This document shows, piece after piece, positions 26,810 through 36,822 of a stretch of DNA of 64,000 nucleotides (position 1 is its first letter; every line of letters starts with the position of its first letter). The DNA lies in assembly GCF_000485795.1 (NCBI RefSeq), contig NZ_AXZL01000057.1, positions 1-64,000 on the forward strand, read 5' to 3'. This DNA comes from Shewanella decolorationis S12 (lineage in GTDB: Bacteria; Pseudomonadota; Gammaproteobacteria; Enterobacterales; Shewanellaceae). Made by a program: the position numbers and the translations under genes. Below the pieces are notes generated by a model. That model searched no databases. It saw nothing but the letters and a program-made list of their open reading frames with translations, and had not been told where the DNA came from.

Positions 26810-27586
26810 TTAAGATAGCGCATTTAACTTGATGACCGCGAAGGTTGCCCCTTGCGCGTCGGCAATCACCGCAAAACGTCCCACATCGGGGATATCGCTT
26901 GGCGGCACGCATAGCTGCGCACCTAGCCCCTGCGCCTTAGCGGCAAAGGCATCACAATCCGCCACCACAAAATAAGGCATCCAATGGGCGGGGATCTCGC
27001 CCCATTCTGGCATCATTTTCATCATGCCCCCCATAGACTGACCGTCGATTTGCCACTCGGTGTAATCGATGCCGGGCACATGACTGGGGAGTGCGGTCCA
27101 AGGAAACACTTGAGTGTAAAAACTGGCTTCGGCGCTAGGTTCGCGACAGGCCAGCTCCACCCAACACAGGGTATTTTCTTCGCCTTGGCGACGCGAGCCA
27201 GAGTGATTTTTTGCTTGCCACAGGGCAAAGCGTGCGCCTTCGGGGTCGCTCACCTGCGCCATCACGCCCGCTTCACCCACCACATGCGGGCCCATGTGTA
27301 ATTGCCCACCCGCAGCCAAGATGGCGGCAACCGTCGCCTCGACATCCTTAACCGCAAAATAGATCCGCCAATGGCTAGGGATCTGTGGTTCCGACTCAGG
27401 GATTTGATACATGGCCCCTAAATCGTCGCCCTCCAGATTGAACAGCGAGAAATGACCATTAGGAATCGCCATTTCCACCGCATTCCAACCAAACAGTGCA
27501 TGGTAAAACGCCTGTGCGCCCTGCCAGTCATGGCTCGCCAGTTCGACCCAACAGGCCTGTCCCAGTGCATACTGAGTAATCCTCAT
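26810..27586 (-). CDS. Two-domain VOC (glyoxalase/bleomycin-resistance fold) protein
   Basis: The 258-residue protein consists of two VOC halves (about 8-120 and 135-255), each starting CWVELA and containing a paired beta-alpha-beta layout (SFYTQVFPW in the second, AFYHALFGW in the first). Proteins of this type often sit near hydroxylase or detoxification genes, but the reaction is not predictable. I chose the ATG at 27586, with GGAG seven bases upstream. It is flanked by a terminator and by a ~130-base gap to the permease operon's end. Confidence 0.85.
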   Translation of the reverse strand: MRITQYALGQACWVELASHDWQGAQAFYHALFGWNAVEMAIPNGHFSLFNLEGDDLGAMYQIPESEPQIPSHWRIYFAVKDVEATVAAILAAGGQLHMGPHVVGEAGVMAQVSDPEGARFALWQAKNHSGSRRQGEENTLCWVELACREPSAEASFYTQVFPWTALPSHVPGIDYTEWQIDGQSMGGMMKMMPEWGEIPAHWMPYFVVADCDAFAAKAQGLGAQLCVPPSDIPDVGRFAVIADAQGATFAVIKLNALS

Positions 27587-27673
27587 TGCAGACTCCAATC
27601 AAACAGATAATGTGTTCGAGTTAAGCTGGAGTTTGTGCAACTGTCCAGTTTTGGCGATAAAAAGATGAATATA

Positions 27674-27700
27674 AAGAAAAAGCCCTCAATTTGAGGGCTT
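27674..27700 (-). terminator. Rho-independent terminator after the permease gene
   Basis: AAGCCCTC-AATT-GAGGGCTT with a T-rich run on the minus strand, 19 bases after the permease stop. Confidence 0.85.
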
Positions 27701-27718
27701 GATTCGTAGGCGAAATAC

Positions 27719-28975
27719 TTAGGAGAACTGCGGCAATAAATTCGCCATCGCGAGTAGATGACAAGCCCCTGTCACCACGCCATACAACACCACAAGGATA
27801 ATTAAGGGGGTGCCACCAAAGACTCTAAAACCTTGATGGTTAGGGAACTGCTGTCTCGATTTATAGGCCATCAGTGCTGGCACTATGACGGCCCAAACGG
27901 TTGCCGCTAAGGCTGCGAAACCAATGGCAACCAAAAAGCCATCGGGGAACAGCAAACCTAATATGGTCGGCGGCACAAAGGTGACGATTGCCGTTTTCAT
28001 CCGCCCCGAGCGCGTATCGTCGAATCCGAATAAATCGGCCAAATAATCGAATAAACCTAAGGTCACGCCAAGGAAAGAAGACGCCACAGCTAAGTTAGCA
28101 AATAGAGTTAACATGCTGTTTAACCAGTTACTTTCCATCACTTTCGACAAGGCGCCGACTAACACCCCCATATTGCCACCCTGGGCAATAATCTCACTAA
28201 ATTGGCTGCGGGGAATGTTGCCCATAGTGGCGACTAACCAGCAGGCATAAATGATCAGTGCGATGAAAGTGCCGACGAAAATCGCTTTGATGATGGTCGA
28301 TGAATCTTTGCCATAGTACTTCACCAGACTCGGCACGTTGCCATGGTAGCCAAAACTTGCCAAGCCAAAGGGCAAAGCAGCCCACAGATAAGGCATAAAG
28401 CTTTGATTGCCATCCGGTTCGAGCAACTTAGTCACATCAATCTCGATCAGTAAATTACCAATCGCGAGGAAGAAAGTGATAATCATACCGCCGAGCATTA
28501 TGGTCGTAATGCGATCGACAGCCTTGGTGCTGATCAACACGATACAGGCGAGCACAACCGCAAATACTAATCCAGCAACACTCTGGGGTAACTCAATCCC
28601 CATACCCTGTAGGCTATGGTTAACAATCGAGCCGCCGCCACTGATGTAGGCGTAGGTTAAGATGTAAAGCACGAAGGCAATCGATACCCCATTCACGATC
28701 CGCCAAAACTGGCCTAGAGTTTCCTTGGTCAGGGTATCGAAACTCGCTCCCGGTTCGAAATGCAGGTTGGTTTCGAGCAATAACAATCCCGACATCAACA
28801 TGCAGAACCAAATACCGAGTAACATCAGTACCGAGTAGCCAAACCACATGCCAGCGCCCACAACGGGCAAAGAAAACATCCCCGCCCCGACTGTGGTGCC
28901 AGCAATAATCATGGCACCACCGAGCAAAGACTTGCCCACCGGCTTATTCTTCGCCGCATTCATATGGTTAGCCAT
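27719..28975 (-). CDS. Aromatic amino-acid permease (TyrP/Mtr family)
   Basis: This 418-residue inner-membrane protein has eleven or so hydrophobic segments and the HAAAP-family opening GGAMIIAGTTVGAGMFSLP (about 19-37), plus the family core ALPFGLASFGYHGNVPSLVKYY. Members import tyrosine or tryptophan with protons; which one this carries is not clear. Its ATG overlaps the plsB stop by one base (TAATG), so the two are co-translated. Confidence 0.9.
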   Translation of the reverse strand: MANHMNAAKNKPVGKSLLGGAMIIAGTTVGAGMFSLPVVGAGMWFGYSVLMLLGIWFCMLMSGLLLLETNLHFEPGASFDTLTKETLGQFWRIVNGVSIAFVLYILTYAYISGGGSIVNHSLQGMGIELPQSVAGLVFAVVLACIVLISTKAVDRITTIMLGGMIITFFLAIGNLLIEIDVTKLLEPDGNQSFMPYLWAALPFGLASFGYHGNVPSLVKYYGKDSSTIIKAIFVGTFIALIIYACWLVATMGNIPRSQFSEIIAQGGNMGVLVGALSKVMESNWLNSMLTLFANLAVASSFLGVTLGLFDYLADLFGFDDTRSGRMKTAIVTFVPPTILGLLFPDGFLVAIGFAALAATVWAVIVPALMAYKSRQQFPNHQGFRVFGGTPLIILVVLYGVVTGACHLLAMANLLPQFS

Positions 28976-31398
28976 TAAACGATATGCTCCGCGGTCACGC
29001 TCGCAACTATGGTTTGTCTCACTGAGGCTCTGAGTAAGCTATTGGCTTGATCGCGAATGCGCTCAACGTCGGATTTATCTTCCTTCTCGGAGAAGTAACC
29101 CAACTCTTTAAGCTTAACACTCAAAGTGTTATAGAGTTTCTTGTCGTAGAATTCTGGTGCGGTAATTCCATGCAGCGCCCCTAAACGCTGGGCAAGCAGA
29201 TGGCTTTCAGACTCCAGCTCCGAACGCTCCATCTTAGGTCTGTGGGCCAGCAGATTGAAGATAATCGCATAACGTTGCAAGGTTTCGCTAACGCTTCCGG
29301 CCAGCAACAACATTTGACTGGTGTGCTCGGTCACCACCGACAGCGTATCGCTTTCCTGCACTAGATCCTGCTCAATAAACAGATCTAGCACTTGATTCAC
29401 ATAACTTGGGAGGTCCTTGATACCCATGAATAACTCCGCCTTCAGAAGCGGATAGAAGTCACTCACAATCCCTAGGATATGGGCTCTTGAAATCTGCTTA
29501 TTGTTGGTTAAGCAGCTAGCAATCAACGACGGAATAATAAATAAGTGGATGATATTGTTACGATAGTAAGTCATTGAAATCGCTTGATTCGCGTCAATAG
29601 ATACTATCTCACCCAGAGGATCGGCATTGATGGAGAACTTATTCAGCTCTAAACCTTGCTGCACTAAGTGCTTGCCATCACCTTCGGCCACCGACGTAAA
29701 CGAAGTGTAAGGCACACGCTTAAGCAGCGTCAGGTACAAATCTAACTGACGCTCGAGCAAGCAACGCTCTAGGGCATTTTGCTCCGACGCCAGCAGCACT
29801 AAGCTGGTCAAGGTGATTGAACTGGCGGCGGCGGCATCGTTAATGCGGGTCATCACGCGATTCGCTAACACGTTGACCGCTGGGGTTAACCAAGTCGGTT
29901 TTTGTTCGGGATCGTCGGCCACTTCAGTGCGCCAGTTAGGCGCGGTTTCATTCAAGAAGTTTTGCAGTGTAATCGGCTCACCAAAGTTGACATAACCTTG
30001 GCCAAAATTACCTAATTTACGAATAGCACCAAAGACTTGCCATACAGATTCTTTCTGTTTTTTCTTACCGCTCAGCTCTTTATGATAAGTCGCCACTTCC
30101 ATCACGTGATCGTAGCCTAAATACACAGGCACTAAGGTGACAGGGCGTTCGATACCACGCAGCACACTGTTGATCGTCATGGCGATCATGCCCGTTTTCG
30201 GCGCCAATAGACGACCGGTGCGAGAACGGCCACCCTCAGAGAAATACTCAACCGAATATCCCTTAGCAAACAGCTGATCGAGGTATTCACGGAACACGGC
30301 AGTATAAAGTTTATTGCCGTTAAAACTACGGCGAATAAAGAAAGCGCCGCCACGGCGGAACAGCGGCCCCGCAGGCCAGAAGTTTAGGTTAATCCCCGCC
30401 GCAATATGCGGTGGCACCATGCCTTGGTAATACAGAATGTAGGATAACAGCAGGTAATCCATATGGCTGCGATGGCAAGGTACATAAACAATCTCGTGAC
30501 CATCATGGTGCAGCTGACGGATTTGCTCGGCACCTTTGATATTGATACCGCTGTAGAGCTTGTTCCATAACCAAGTTAGGAAACGCTCTGCAATACGCAC
30601 TAGGCTGTCGGAATAATTAGCTGCAATTTCATCAAGATATTCAATTGCTGTTTCACGGGCTTGGGTTTCGGAAATCTTCTTACTCGCCGCTTCTTCCTGA
30701 ATCGCCTTGCGTAAGGATTCGGATTTCAGCAGGGAGTGGAACATTGCCTGACGATTCGGCAGCACAGGTCCTGTCATCACCTTGCGTTGGCGGCGGAAAT
30801 GTACTCTAGCCACCCGCGCCAGTTTATGGGCAATCCCCATATCGGTGCCGTGTTCGTCGGCCATGTAACGCAGCGATACCGCATTAGAAAACTGCACAAA
30901 GTTATGACGACCCAAAAATAGGATCATTAAGCACTTACGTAACCAAGTTGGGTTCTCACGCTCAAGCACAGCCGCCTTCATGGTGTCGTCTTCTTTACCC
31001 GGAGTTCGGCCCCAATACAGACTCACAGGCACCAGCTGAATATCTAACTCTGGCTTTTCCTTATGGACGGCCAACAGGCGCATAAAACATTCGAGGAATG
31101 GCTCATTACTGGCACGTTCGCCAAACAAAGGCTTACGGCCTTCGAGGCAAACGACGCGGGGCGCGACAACGCCATTTACCACGAGCGGCTCATAGGGGCT
31201 TGGCAAACCCAGCTTAGTGGTGATTTCGCTTAACGCAGCAATATCACTCAGGGATTCTGTTTTCATTACATAAGCAAGCGGTCTGGAAGCGTCCAGATTC
31301 AGATCGGCAAAGGGATCCTGCGGCACAACAATAGTGTGCACTAAGTGTTTTTGGATCCAGCGTAATGATTTCAACCAAAGAGAGTCTTGTTTAGGCAT
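28975..31398 (-). CDS. plsB: Glycerol-3-phosphate 1-O-acyltransferase
   Basis: PlsB makes lysophosphatidate, the first step of phospholipid synthesis, at the inner membrane. The 807-residue protein matches the E. coli length (807). The acyltransferase block is complete: the catalytic H(X4)D as HRSHMD at 309-314, the [10 protein letters not shown] segment, the substrate-binding EGGRSRTGR and the VPVYLGY motif. It is followed without a gap by an amino-acid permease and is divergent from lexA, as in E. coli. Confidence 0.97.
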   Translation of the reverse strand: MPKQDSLWLKSLRWIQKHLVHTIVVPQDPFADLNLDASRPLAYVMKTESLSDIAALSEITTKLGLPSPYEPLVVNGVVAPRVVCLEGRKPLFGERASNEPFLECFMRLLAVHKEKPELDIQLVPVSLYWGRTPGKEDDTMKAAVLERENPTWLRKCLMILFLGRHNFVQFSNAVSLRYMADEHGTDMGIAHKLARVARVHFRRQRKVMTGPVLPNRQAMFHSLLKSESLRKAIQEEAASKKISETQARETAIEYLDEIAANYSDSLVRIAERFLTWLWNKLYSGINIKGAEQIRQLHHDGHEIVYVPCHRSHMDYLLLSYILYYQGMVPPHIAAGINLNFWPAGPLFRRGGAFFIRRSFNGNKLYTAVFREYLDQLFAKGYSVEYFSEGGRSRTGRLLAPKTGMIAMTINSVLRGIERPVTLVPVYLGYDHVMEVATYHKELSGKKKQKESVWQVFGAIRKLGNFGQGYVNFGEPITLQNFLNETAPNWRTEVADDPEQKPTWLTPAVNVLANRVMTRINDAAAASSITLTSLVLLASEQNALERCLLERQLDLYLTLLKRVPYTSFTSVAEGDGKHLVQQGLELNKFSINADPLGEIVSIDANQAISMTYYRNNIIHLFIIPSLIASCLTNNKQISRAHILGIVSDFYPLLKAELFMGIKDLPSYVNQVLDLFIEQDLVQESDTLSVVTEHTSQMLLLAGSVSETLQRYAIIFNLLAHRPKMERSELESESHLLAQRLGALHGITAPEFYDKKLYNTLSVKLKELGYFSEKEDKSDVERIRDQANSLLRASVRQTIVASVTAEHIV

Positions 31399-31516
31399 TA
31401 TTCTTATGCAATGTAAGTACGTTCATTAGCCCCATAGAATACCAGATTCTAGGGAATATTCGCTAATACTCTCCAATCGCGTTAAAAAGTGGTTAATACT
31501 TGCACTACGAATAATA

Positions 31517-31532
31517 CTGTATATACTAACAG
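31517..31532 (+). promoter_or_regulatory. SOS box 1 (LexA operator)
   Basis: CTGTATATACTAACAG fits CTG-N10-CAG with the AT-rich centre of LexA operators. It lies 28 bases before lexA. Confidence 0.93.
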
Positions 31533-31535
31533 TAA

Positions 31536-31551
31536 CTGTATAGAAAAACAG
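31536..31551 (+). promoter_or_regulatory. SOS box 2 (LexA operator)
   Basis: CTGTATAGAAAAACAG is a second CTG-N10-CAG box three bases downstream of the first. Tandem boxes before lexA are known in E. coli and give tight autoregulation. It also overlaps the ribosome-site region of lexA. Confidence 0.9.
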
Positions 31552-31559
31552 GAAAGAAC

Positions 31560-32180
31560 ATGAGACCGTTGACGCCACGCCAAGCCGAAATTTTAGAGCT
31601 GATTAAACGTAATATTGCCGAGACTGGCATGCCACCCACCCGGGCCGAAATCGCCACCCGTTTGGGTTTTAAAAGTGCAAATGCCGCCGAGGAACACCTT
31701 AAGGCATTGGCAAAAAAAGGCTGCATCGAGATCATGCCTGGCACTTCCCGCGGGATCCGCCTCCCAGTTGAGGAAGAAGATAACAGCGAATCTGGCTTAC
31801 CACTGATTGGTCAAGTGGCTGCGGGCGAACCTATCCTCGCCCAAGAGCATGTCGAACAGTATTATCAAGTCGACCCCAGCATGTTCCACCCAGCCGCCGA
31901 TTTCTTGCTGCGCGTCAGAGGCGACAGTATGAAGAACATCGGTATCCTCGAAGGGGATCTGCTCGCCGTTCATAAAGTACAGCAAGCGCGCAATGGCCAA
32001 GTAGTTGTTGCTCGCGTTGACGATGATGTAACAGTTAAACGCTTTGAAAAGAAAGGGAATCTCGTTTATCTACATGCTGAAAATGAAGATTACTCCCCGA
32101 TTAAAGTCGATTTAAGTTTCCAAAGTCTAACAATTGAAGGGCTCGCCGTAGGGGTGATCCGCAATGGAGATTGGCTATGA
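31560..32180 (+). CDS. lexA: SOS repressor LexA
   Basis: LexA represses DNA-damage genes and cleaves itself when RecA is activated. The 206-residue protein has a winged helix-turn-helix (about 28-55), the Ala88-Gly89 cleavage site within GQVAAGEP, the catalytic Ser123 (GDSMKN) and Lys160 (DVTVKRFEK). It has two SOS boxes upstream and overlaps sulA by four bases, so the repressor and division inhibitor are induced together. Confidence 0.98.
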   Translation: MRPLTPRQAEILELIKRNIAETGMPPTRAEIATRLGFKSANAAEEHLKALAKKGCIEIMPGTSRGIRLPVEEEDNSESGLPLIGQVAAGEPILAQEHVEQYYQVDPSMFHPAADFLLRVRGDSMKNIGILEGDLLAVHKVQQARNGQVVVARVDDDVTVKRFEKKGNLVYLHAENEDYSPIKVDLSFQSLTIEGLAVGVIRNGDWL

Positions 32181-32689
32181 ACAAACTACTAGGTAATGCC
32201 CCGCGTCACCCCGGTTTATGGCTCGATGCGGTACGCGAAACCGATACAGACTGGCAGCATACGCCTATCATCACTATGCCCACCGAGAGCCAAGGGCGGC
32301 AAGAGCTAATGCAACTTAGCAAACAGTTGGCACAATTGAGCCAACAAGGCCGCTGGGTCGTGCTCATCAACCCACCCAGTATTGGCTACAAGCAGTTACT
32401 GGCCAGCGCTGGCGTGCGTATGGATCGCGTACTCTTAGTCCATGCGAAGGATGAAGTGGAAACCCTGTGGGCCATGGAAAAAGCCTTAACCAGTGGCACC
32501 TCCAGCGCAGTAATTACTTGGATCCACTCACTCGATGCCCGCGATAATCGTCGTTTGCAAATTGTGGCAAAGAGCGCCCGCGCAATGGGAATCGTGCTCG
32601 AAGGTGTCGTAAATCACTCACCTACGGACGCCACACTCAAGCAACCAGCTCACTTTGCCCAAGGTAGTTTTTTTAGCTCTGTTCATTAA
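32177..32689 (+). CDS. sulA: SulA-like SOS cell-division inhibitor
   Basis: SulA blocks FtsZ assembly during the SOS response. The 170-residue protein aligns by eye with the SulA core: [10 protein letters not shown], then [20 protein letters not shown] and SAVITWI. Sequence identity to E. coli SulA is low, but gene order lexA-sulA in an operon is known in Pseudomonas and Shewanella. The ATG (ATGA overlap with lexA) follows GGAG, so it needs no promoter of its own. A terminator closes the pair. Confidence 0.88.
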   Translation: MNKLLGNAPRHPGLWLDAVRETDTDWQHTPIITMPTESQGRQELMQLSKQLAQLSQQGRWVVLINPPSIGYKQLLASAGVRMDRVLLVHAKDEVETLWAMEKALTSGTSSAVITWIHSLDARDNRRLQIVAKSARAMGIVLEGVVNHSPTDATLKQPAHFAQGSFFSSVH

Positions 32690-32716
32690 AATTTTTGCAC
32701 TGCGTATTTAGCCTTG

Positions 32717-32752
32717 AAAGCCGCCTCACCTGTGAATGTGGGGCTTTTTTTT
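32717..32752 (+). terminator. Rho-independent terminator after lexA-sulA
   Basis: A stem of AAAGCC..CTCAC with GTG.GGGCTTT (imperfect, with a two-base bulge) is followed by a long T-run on the plus strand. Confidence 0.8.
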
Positions 32753-33095
32753 GGCAATTTTTCAGACAATTAGAAAAAGAAGTGATCTTGATCAATTTTT
32801 AAACAGCAAGTATGTTTGATTCAGGCGAGCATAATATATCGCCCGTTTAGGCAAAAAATATCGACGATTTATCGAATATCTCTTGCCCACAAAAATCGAG
32901 AATAATGGGTTTATTCAGCAGTATGTGCCAGTGTGGCTAATACCAGCAGTAACAATACTTAATCAAAAGTAAGCCGCCAACGCACGTTGAAGTCAGAGAA
33001 GCTTTTTTGGGAACTGAAGAGTTTGCATAGAGTTGAGACTTACTGTGTTGCTCTTCTTTGTAGTTGCTATTCGCAATTGGCAGAGGAGAAGTCTT
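32753..33095. other. Regulatory region before the cytochrome oxidase locus
   Basis: No gene is seen. The stretch carries a CRP/FNR-like palindrome (32782-32795), a small hairpin (GGCGA.../...TCGCC near 32823-32843), and the ribosome site GAGGAG before coxB. It is the only long leader in front of the cox genes and so probably holds their promoter. Confidence 0.6.
32782..32795 (+). promoter_or_regulatory. Possible FNR(EtrA)/CRP-family site before coxB
   Basis: GTGAT-CTTG-ATCAA matches the FNR consensus TTGAT-N4-ATCAA at nine of ten positions, and also resembles a weak CRP site. It is 300 bases upstream of coxB. Which of the two paralogous regulators would bind cannot be told from sequence. Confidence 0.5.
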
Positions 33096-34637
33096 GTGAA
33101 GCAATGGTTGTATTGTCTACTCGTGGTGTTATTCGCACCACCGTTGGCCGCAGCGGACATGCGGTTCAACATGACCCCCGGCGTAACAGAAATCAGTGGC
33201 AAGGTTTATCACTTGCACATGACGATTCTGTATATCTGCTGCGCGATAGGCCTAGTGGTTTTTGGCGTGATGATTTATGCCATGATCAACCACAGAAAAT
33301 CCAAGGGCGCGGTCGCGTCTCACTTCCATGAGAGCACAAAAGTCGAAATTGCTTGGACGATTATTCCTTTTGTCATTTTGATCTTAATGGCGATTCCCGC
33401 CACGAAAACTCTGATTGCCATGGAAGATCCCAGCAATGCCGATCTCACGGTAAAAGTCACAGGTTCTCAATGGAAATGGCATTATAGCTACTTCGATCAA
33501 GATATTGATTTTTACAGTATTCTCGCAACTCCAAGACCTCAAATCGAAGGTAGTGAAGCCAAGGGAGAGCACTACTTACTCGAGGTCGATAAACCCCTAG
33601 TATTACCCATCAATCGTAAAATCCGCTTCTTGATGACCTCAGAGGATGTCATCCACTCATGGTGGATGCCCGCCTTTGCGGTTAAAAAAGATGCTAACCC
33701 AGGTTTTATCAACGAGGCGTGGACCCGTATCGACAAACCCGGCATTTACCGTGGCCAATGTGCCGAGCTTTGCGGTAAAGACCATGGTTTTATGCCGATA
33801 GTGGTGCAGGCATTACCCGAAGCCGAGTTCGATGCATGGGTTGAAGAACAAAAACAAGCCGCCAATGCCGCTGCGCAAGCCGCACAAGCCGCGTTATCAC
33901 AAACACTGACTAAAGAAGAGCTGATGGCTCAGGGTGAGCAAGTTTACCTCGGTCACTGCGCGGCCTGTCACCAACCCAACGGTGAAGGTCTACAAGGAGT
34001 ATTCCCGCACCTCAAAGGCAGCCCAATTGCGACCGGACCATTAAGCGGCCATCTTGAAATCGTGCTCAATGGTAAAGCGGGTACGGCCATGCAAGCCTTT
34101 GGCAAACAATTAACGACCCAAGAAATTGCCGCAGTGATTACCTATGAGCGTAATGCGTGGGGCAATAACACGGGGGATGCGGTGCAAGCCAAAGACGTTG
34201 ATGCCCATAAATCCGGTGGCACCAATAGCGAACCAGTAGCAACGACTCCGCCCCCAGCAACCACCGATACGCCAAAGCCAGCGACAGAACCCGCCGCCAG
34301 TGTCGACCCCGCGAGTCTTCCCACGCTTAGCCATGATGAACTGATGGCCGAAGGGGAAAAGACCTATGCCACGATTTGCGCCGCCTGCCACCAGCTAACG
34401 GGTGCCGGTATGCCTCCCGCCTTCCCCGCCCTTGCTGGCAGCGCTATTGCAACGGGTCCGGTCGCCAATCACATCGACATTGTGATGCACGGTAAACCGG
34501 GCACGGCGATGCAGGCATTTGGCACTCAACTCACGCCACAACAGCTTGCCGCCATCATTACCTATGAGCGCAATGCATGGGGCAACAATACTGGCGATAC
34601 AGTGCAACCCGCTGATATTGCTCGCCATGGACAGTAG
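33096..34637 (+). CDS. coxB: Cytochrome c oxidase subunit II with two fused cytochrome c domains
   Basis: Subunit II takes electrons from cytochrome c through its CuA centre and passes them to subunit I. The 513-residue protein starts at a GTG (33096) behind GAGGAG, followed by a signal peptide, two membrane segments (about 45-66 and 83-105), and the CuA domain with the metal-ligand motif CAELCGKDHGFM. Unusually, two cytochrome c domains follow, each with CAACH (288-292 and 428-432), separated by a Pro/Thr-rich linker. They are direct repeats 140 residues apart. caa3-type oxidases carry one or sometimes two such domains; electron entry may thus bypass soluble cytochrome c. It is first of the cox genes, 10 bases from coxA. 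Confidence 0.96.
   Translation: MKQWLYCLLVVLFAPPLAAADMRFNMTPGVTEISGKVYHLHMTILYICCAIGLVVFGVMIYAMINHRKSKGAVASHFHESTKVEIAWTIIPFVILILMAIPATKTLIAMEDPSNADLTVKVTGSQWKWHYSYFDQDIDFYSILATPRPQIEGSEAKGEHYLLEVDKPLVLPINRKIRFLMTSEDVIHSWWMPAFAVKKDANPGFINEAWTRIDKPGIYRGQCAELCGKDHGFMPIVVQALPEAEFDAWVEEQKQAANAAAQAAQAALSQTLTKEELMAQGEQVYLGHCAACHQPNGEGLQGVFPHLKGSPIATGPLSGHLEIVLNGKAGTAMQAFGKQLTTQEIAAVITYERNAWGNNTGDAVQAKDVDAHKSGGTNSEPVATTPPPATTDTPKPATEPAASVDPASLPTLSHDELMAEGEKTYATICAACHQLTGAGMPPAFPALAGSAIATGPVANHIDIVMHGKPGTAMQAFGTQLTPQQLAAIITYERNAWGNNTGDTVQPADIARHGQ
33904..34188 (+). repeat. Cytochrome c domain repeat, copy 1 of coxB
   Basis: This segment (residues about 270-364) is a direct repeat of 34324-34608, offset by 420 bases. 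Both copies share KAG/KPGTAMQAFG and TYERNAWGNNTGD nearly unchanged, while the middle differs more. Confidence 0.85.
34324..34608 (+). repeat. Cytochrome c domain repeat, copy 2 of coxB
   Basis: Second copy of the heme domain (residues about 410-504), with its own CAACH at 428-432. It follows a Pro/Thr/Ala-rich linker that separates it from copy 1. Confidence 0.85.
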
Positions 34638-34646
34638 GGGATTAAG

Positions 34647-36239
34647 ATGAGCACACTGACTCAAGATCAAATTGCCGCCCATGATGAACACCATCACGGT
34701 GCACCTAAAGGCATCATGCGCTGGTTACTCACCACTAACCACAAGGACATTGGCACCCTGTACCTATGGTTTAGTTTCATTATGTTTTTAACCGGTGGTG
34801 CGATGGCTATGGTGATCCGCGCCGAACTCTTTCAGCCCGGATTACAACTCGTTGAGCCTAACTTCTTTAACCAGATGACCACAGTTCATGGGTTAATCAT
34901 GGTATTCGGCGCCGTGATGCCGGCCTTCACAGGACTGGCTAACTGGCTGATCCCGATGATGATTGGCGCGCCAGATATGGCACTCCCTCGGATGAACAAC
35001 TGGAGTTTTTGGATCCTGCCCTTCGCCTTTACTATTTTACTGAGCTCACTGTTTATGGAAGGCGGTGGCCCTAACTTCGGTTGGACCTTCTACGCACCAC
35101 TCTCGACCACTTATAGCCCTGACAGCACAGCATTATTTGTTTTCTCTATTCATATCATGGGGATAAGTTCGATCATGGGCGCCATCAACGTGATCGTCAC
35201 CATAGTCAACCTACGCGCTCCCGGCATGACCTGGATGAAGTTACCGTTGTTTGTCTGGACTTGGCTGATCACCGCCTTCTTGCTGATCGCCGTGATGCCC
35301 GTACTCGCGGGCGCCGTTACTATGGTGTTAACCGATAAGTTTTTCGGTACTAGCTTCTTCGAGGCGGCAGGTGGTGGTGATCCTGTGATGTTCCAGCATA
35401 TCTTCTGGTTCTTCGGTCACCCAGAAGTCTACATCATGATTTTGCCTTCCTTCGGCATTATCTCCGCTATTGTTCCAGCTTTCAGCCGTAAACCATTATT
35501 CGGCTATTCATCCATGGTGTACGCCACGGCGAGTATTGCGATTCTGTCCTTCCTCGTGTGGGCGCACCATATGTTCACCACCGGTATGCCAGTGTTTGCC
35601 GAGTTGTTTTTTATGTACTGCACTATGCTGATTGCCGTGCCGACTGGGGTAAAAGTGTTTAACTGGGTAGCGACCATGTGGCGCGGCTCATTGAGTTTTG
35701 AAACCCCGATGTTGTTCGCGGTGGCCTTTATTATCTTATTTACTATTGGCGGCTTCTCTGGCCTGATGCTCGCCATCACACCGGCTGACTTCCAATACCA
35801 CGATACTTACTTTGTGGTGGCTCACTTCCACTATGTGTTAGTCACTGGTGCGATTTTCTCCATCATGGCGGCGGCCTATTACTGGTTGCCAAAATGGACC
35901 GGCCATATGTACAGCGAAAAGCTAGGCCAGTGGCATTTTTGGTGCTCGGTGATTTCGGTCAACGTGTTGTTTTTCCCGATGCATTTCTTAGGTCTTGCGG
36001 GTATGCCAAGGCGTATTCCCGATTACTCGATTCAATTTGCCGATGTAAACCAAATCGTGTCGATTGGGGGTTTTGCCTTTGGGCTATCTCAGCTGATTTT
36101 CCTCGTGCTGGTGATTAAGTGCATTCGGGGCGGTGAAAAGGCGCCCGCCAAACCTTGGGAAGGCAGCGAAGGCTTAGAATGGACCCTACCCAGCCCTGCG
36201 CCCTACCACTCTTTCACCACTCCACCCGAGGTGAAATAA
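34647..36239 (+). CDS. coxA: Cytochrome c oxidase subunit I
   Basis: Subunit I holds heme a and the heme a3-CuB oxygen-reduction site and pumps protons. The 530-residue protein has about 12 membrane segments and the expected metal ligands: HGLIMVF near the start, HPEVYI with the HIFWFFGHPEVY block (CuB His and the Tyr-His crosslink), and VAHFHYVL (heme ligands). It sits 9 bases after coxB. An A-type (aa3) enzyme is supported by the heme A synthase genes downstream. Confidence 0.98.
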   Translation: MSTLTQDQIAAHDEHHHGAPKGIMRWLLTTNHKDIGTLYLWFSFIMFLTGGAMAMVIRAELFQPGLQLVEPNFFNQMTTVHGLIMVFGAVMPAFTGLANWLIPMMIGAPDMALPRMNNWSFWILPFAFTILLSSLFMEGGGPNFGWTFYAPLSTTYSPDSTALFVFSIHIMGISSIMGAINVIVTIVNLRAPGMTWMKLPLFVWTWLITAFLLIAVMPVLAGAVTMVLTDKFFGTSFFEAAGGGDPVMFQHIFWFFGHPEVYIMILPSFGIISAIVPAFSRKPLFGYSSMVYATASIAILSFLVWAHHMFTTGMPVFAELFFMYCTMLIAVPTGVKVFNWVATMWRGSLSFETPMLFAVAFIILFTIGGFSGLMLAITPADFQYHDTYFVVAHFHYVLVTGAIFSIMAAAYYWLPKWTGHMYSEKLGQWHFWCSVISVNVLFFPMHFLGLAGMPRRIPDYSIQFADVNQIVSIGGFAFGLSQLIFLVLVIKCIRGGEKAPAKPWEGSEGLEWTLPSPAPYHSFTTPPEVK

Positions 36240-36240
36240 C

Positions 36241-36822
36241 ATGCAAGGCCAACCCCATCAGCCCAACATCAAGTCCAACCGTAAGCTCATCAGCCTGCTG
36301 GTGCTGGGCTGCCTTGGGATGTTTGGCTTTGGGTTCGCCTTAGTGCCGCTCTACGATGTGTTGTGCGAAAAACTGGGGATTAATGGCAAAACCTCCAATA
36401 CTGCCAGCAGTTATCAAGCGATCACTGTGGACAAGAACCGCGTGGTAACGGTGGAGTTTATCTCGCAGGTGCAGACCGGCATGCCGTGGAAATTTGAGCC
36501 ACAAACGAAACGGCTCGAAGTGCATCCAGGAGAACTCATTCACACGGCATTTCTGGCGCAAAATGTCTCGAATAGAGCGATCGTGGGCCAGGCGATTCCT
36601 TCTATTTCGCCCGGACAAGGCGCGGCTTATTTCAATAAAACCGAATGTTTTTGTTTTAACCAACAACACTTAGCCGCCGCGAGTCGCGCCGAGCTGCCGT
36701 TGATCTTCTTCGTGGATCCTCAATTACCCGAGTCTATCCACACCTTAACCCTCTCTTACACCCTCTACGACATTACCGACAAGCAGTTAGCGTCTGCCAT
36801 AGAGCAAGGAGCTGCAAAATGA
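36241..36822 (+). CDS. ctaG: Cytochrome oxidase copper chaperone Cox11/CtaG
   Basis: Cox11 delivers copper to the CuB site of subunit I. The 193-residue protein has one N-terminal membrane helix (about 15-37) and a periplasmic Ig-like domain with the copper motif ECFCF (135-139), preceded by the strand pattern MPWKFEPQ. It is one base after coxA and overlaps coxC by four bases, so all are co-translated. Confidence 0.96.
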   Translation: MQGQPHQPNIKSNRKLISLLVLGCLGMFGFGFALVPLYDVLCEKLGINGKTSNTASSYQAITVDKNRVVTVEFISQVQTGMPWKFEPQTKRLEVHPGELIHTAFLAQNVSNRAIVGQAIPSISPGQGAAYFNKTECFCFNQQHLAAASRAELPLIFFVDPQLPESIHTLTLSYTLYDITDKQLASAIEQGAAK

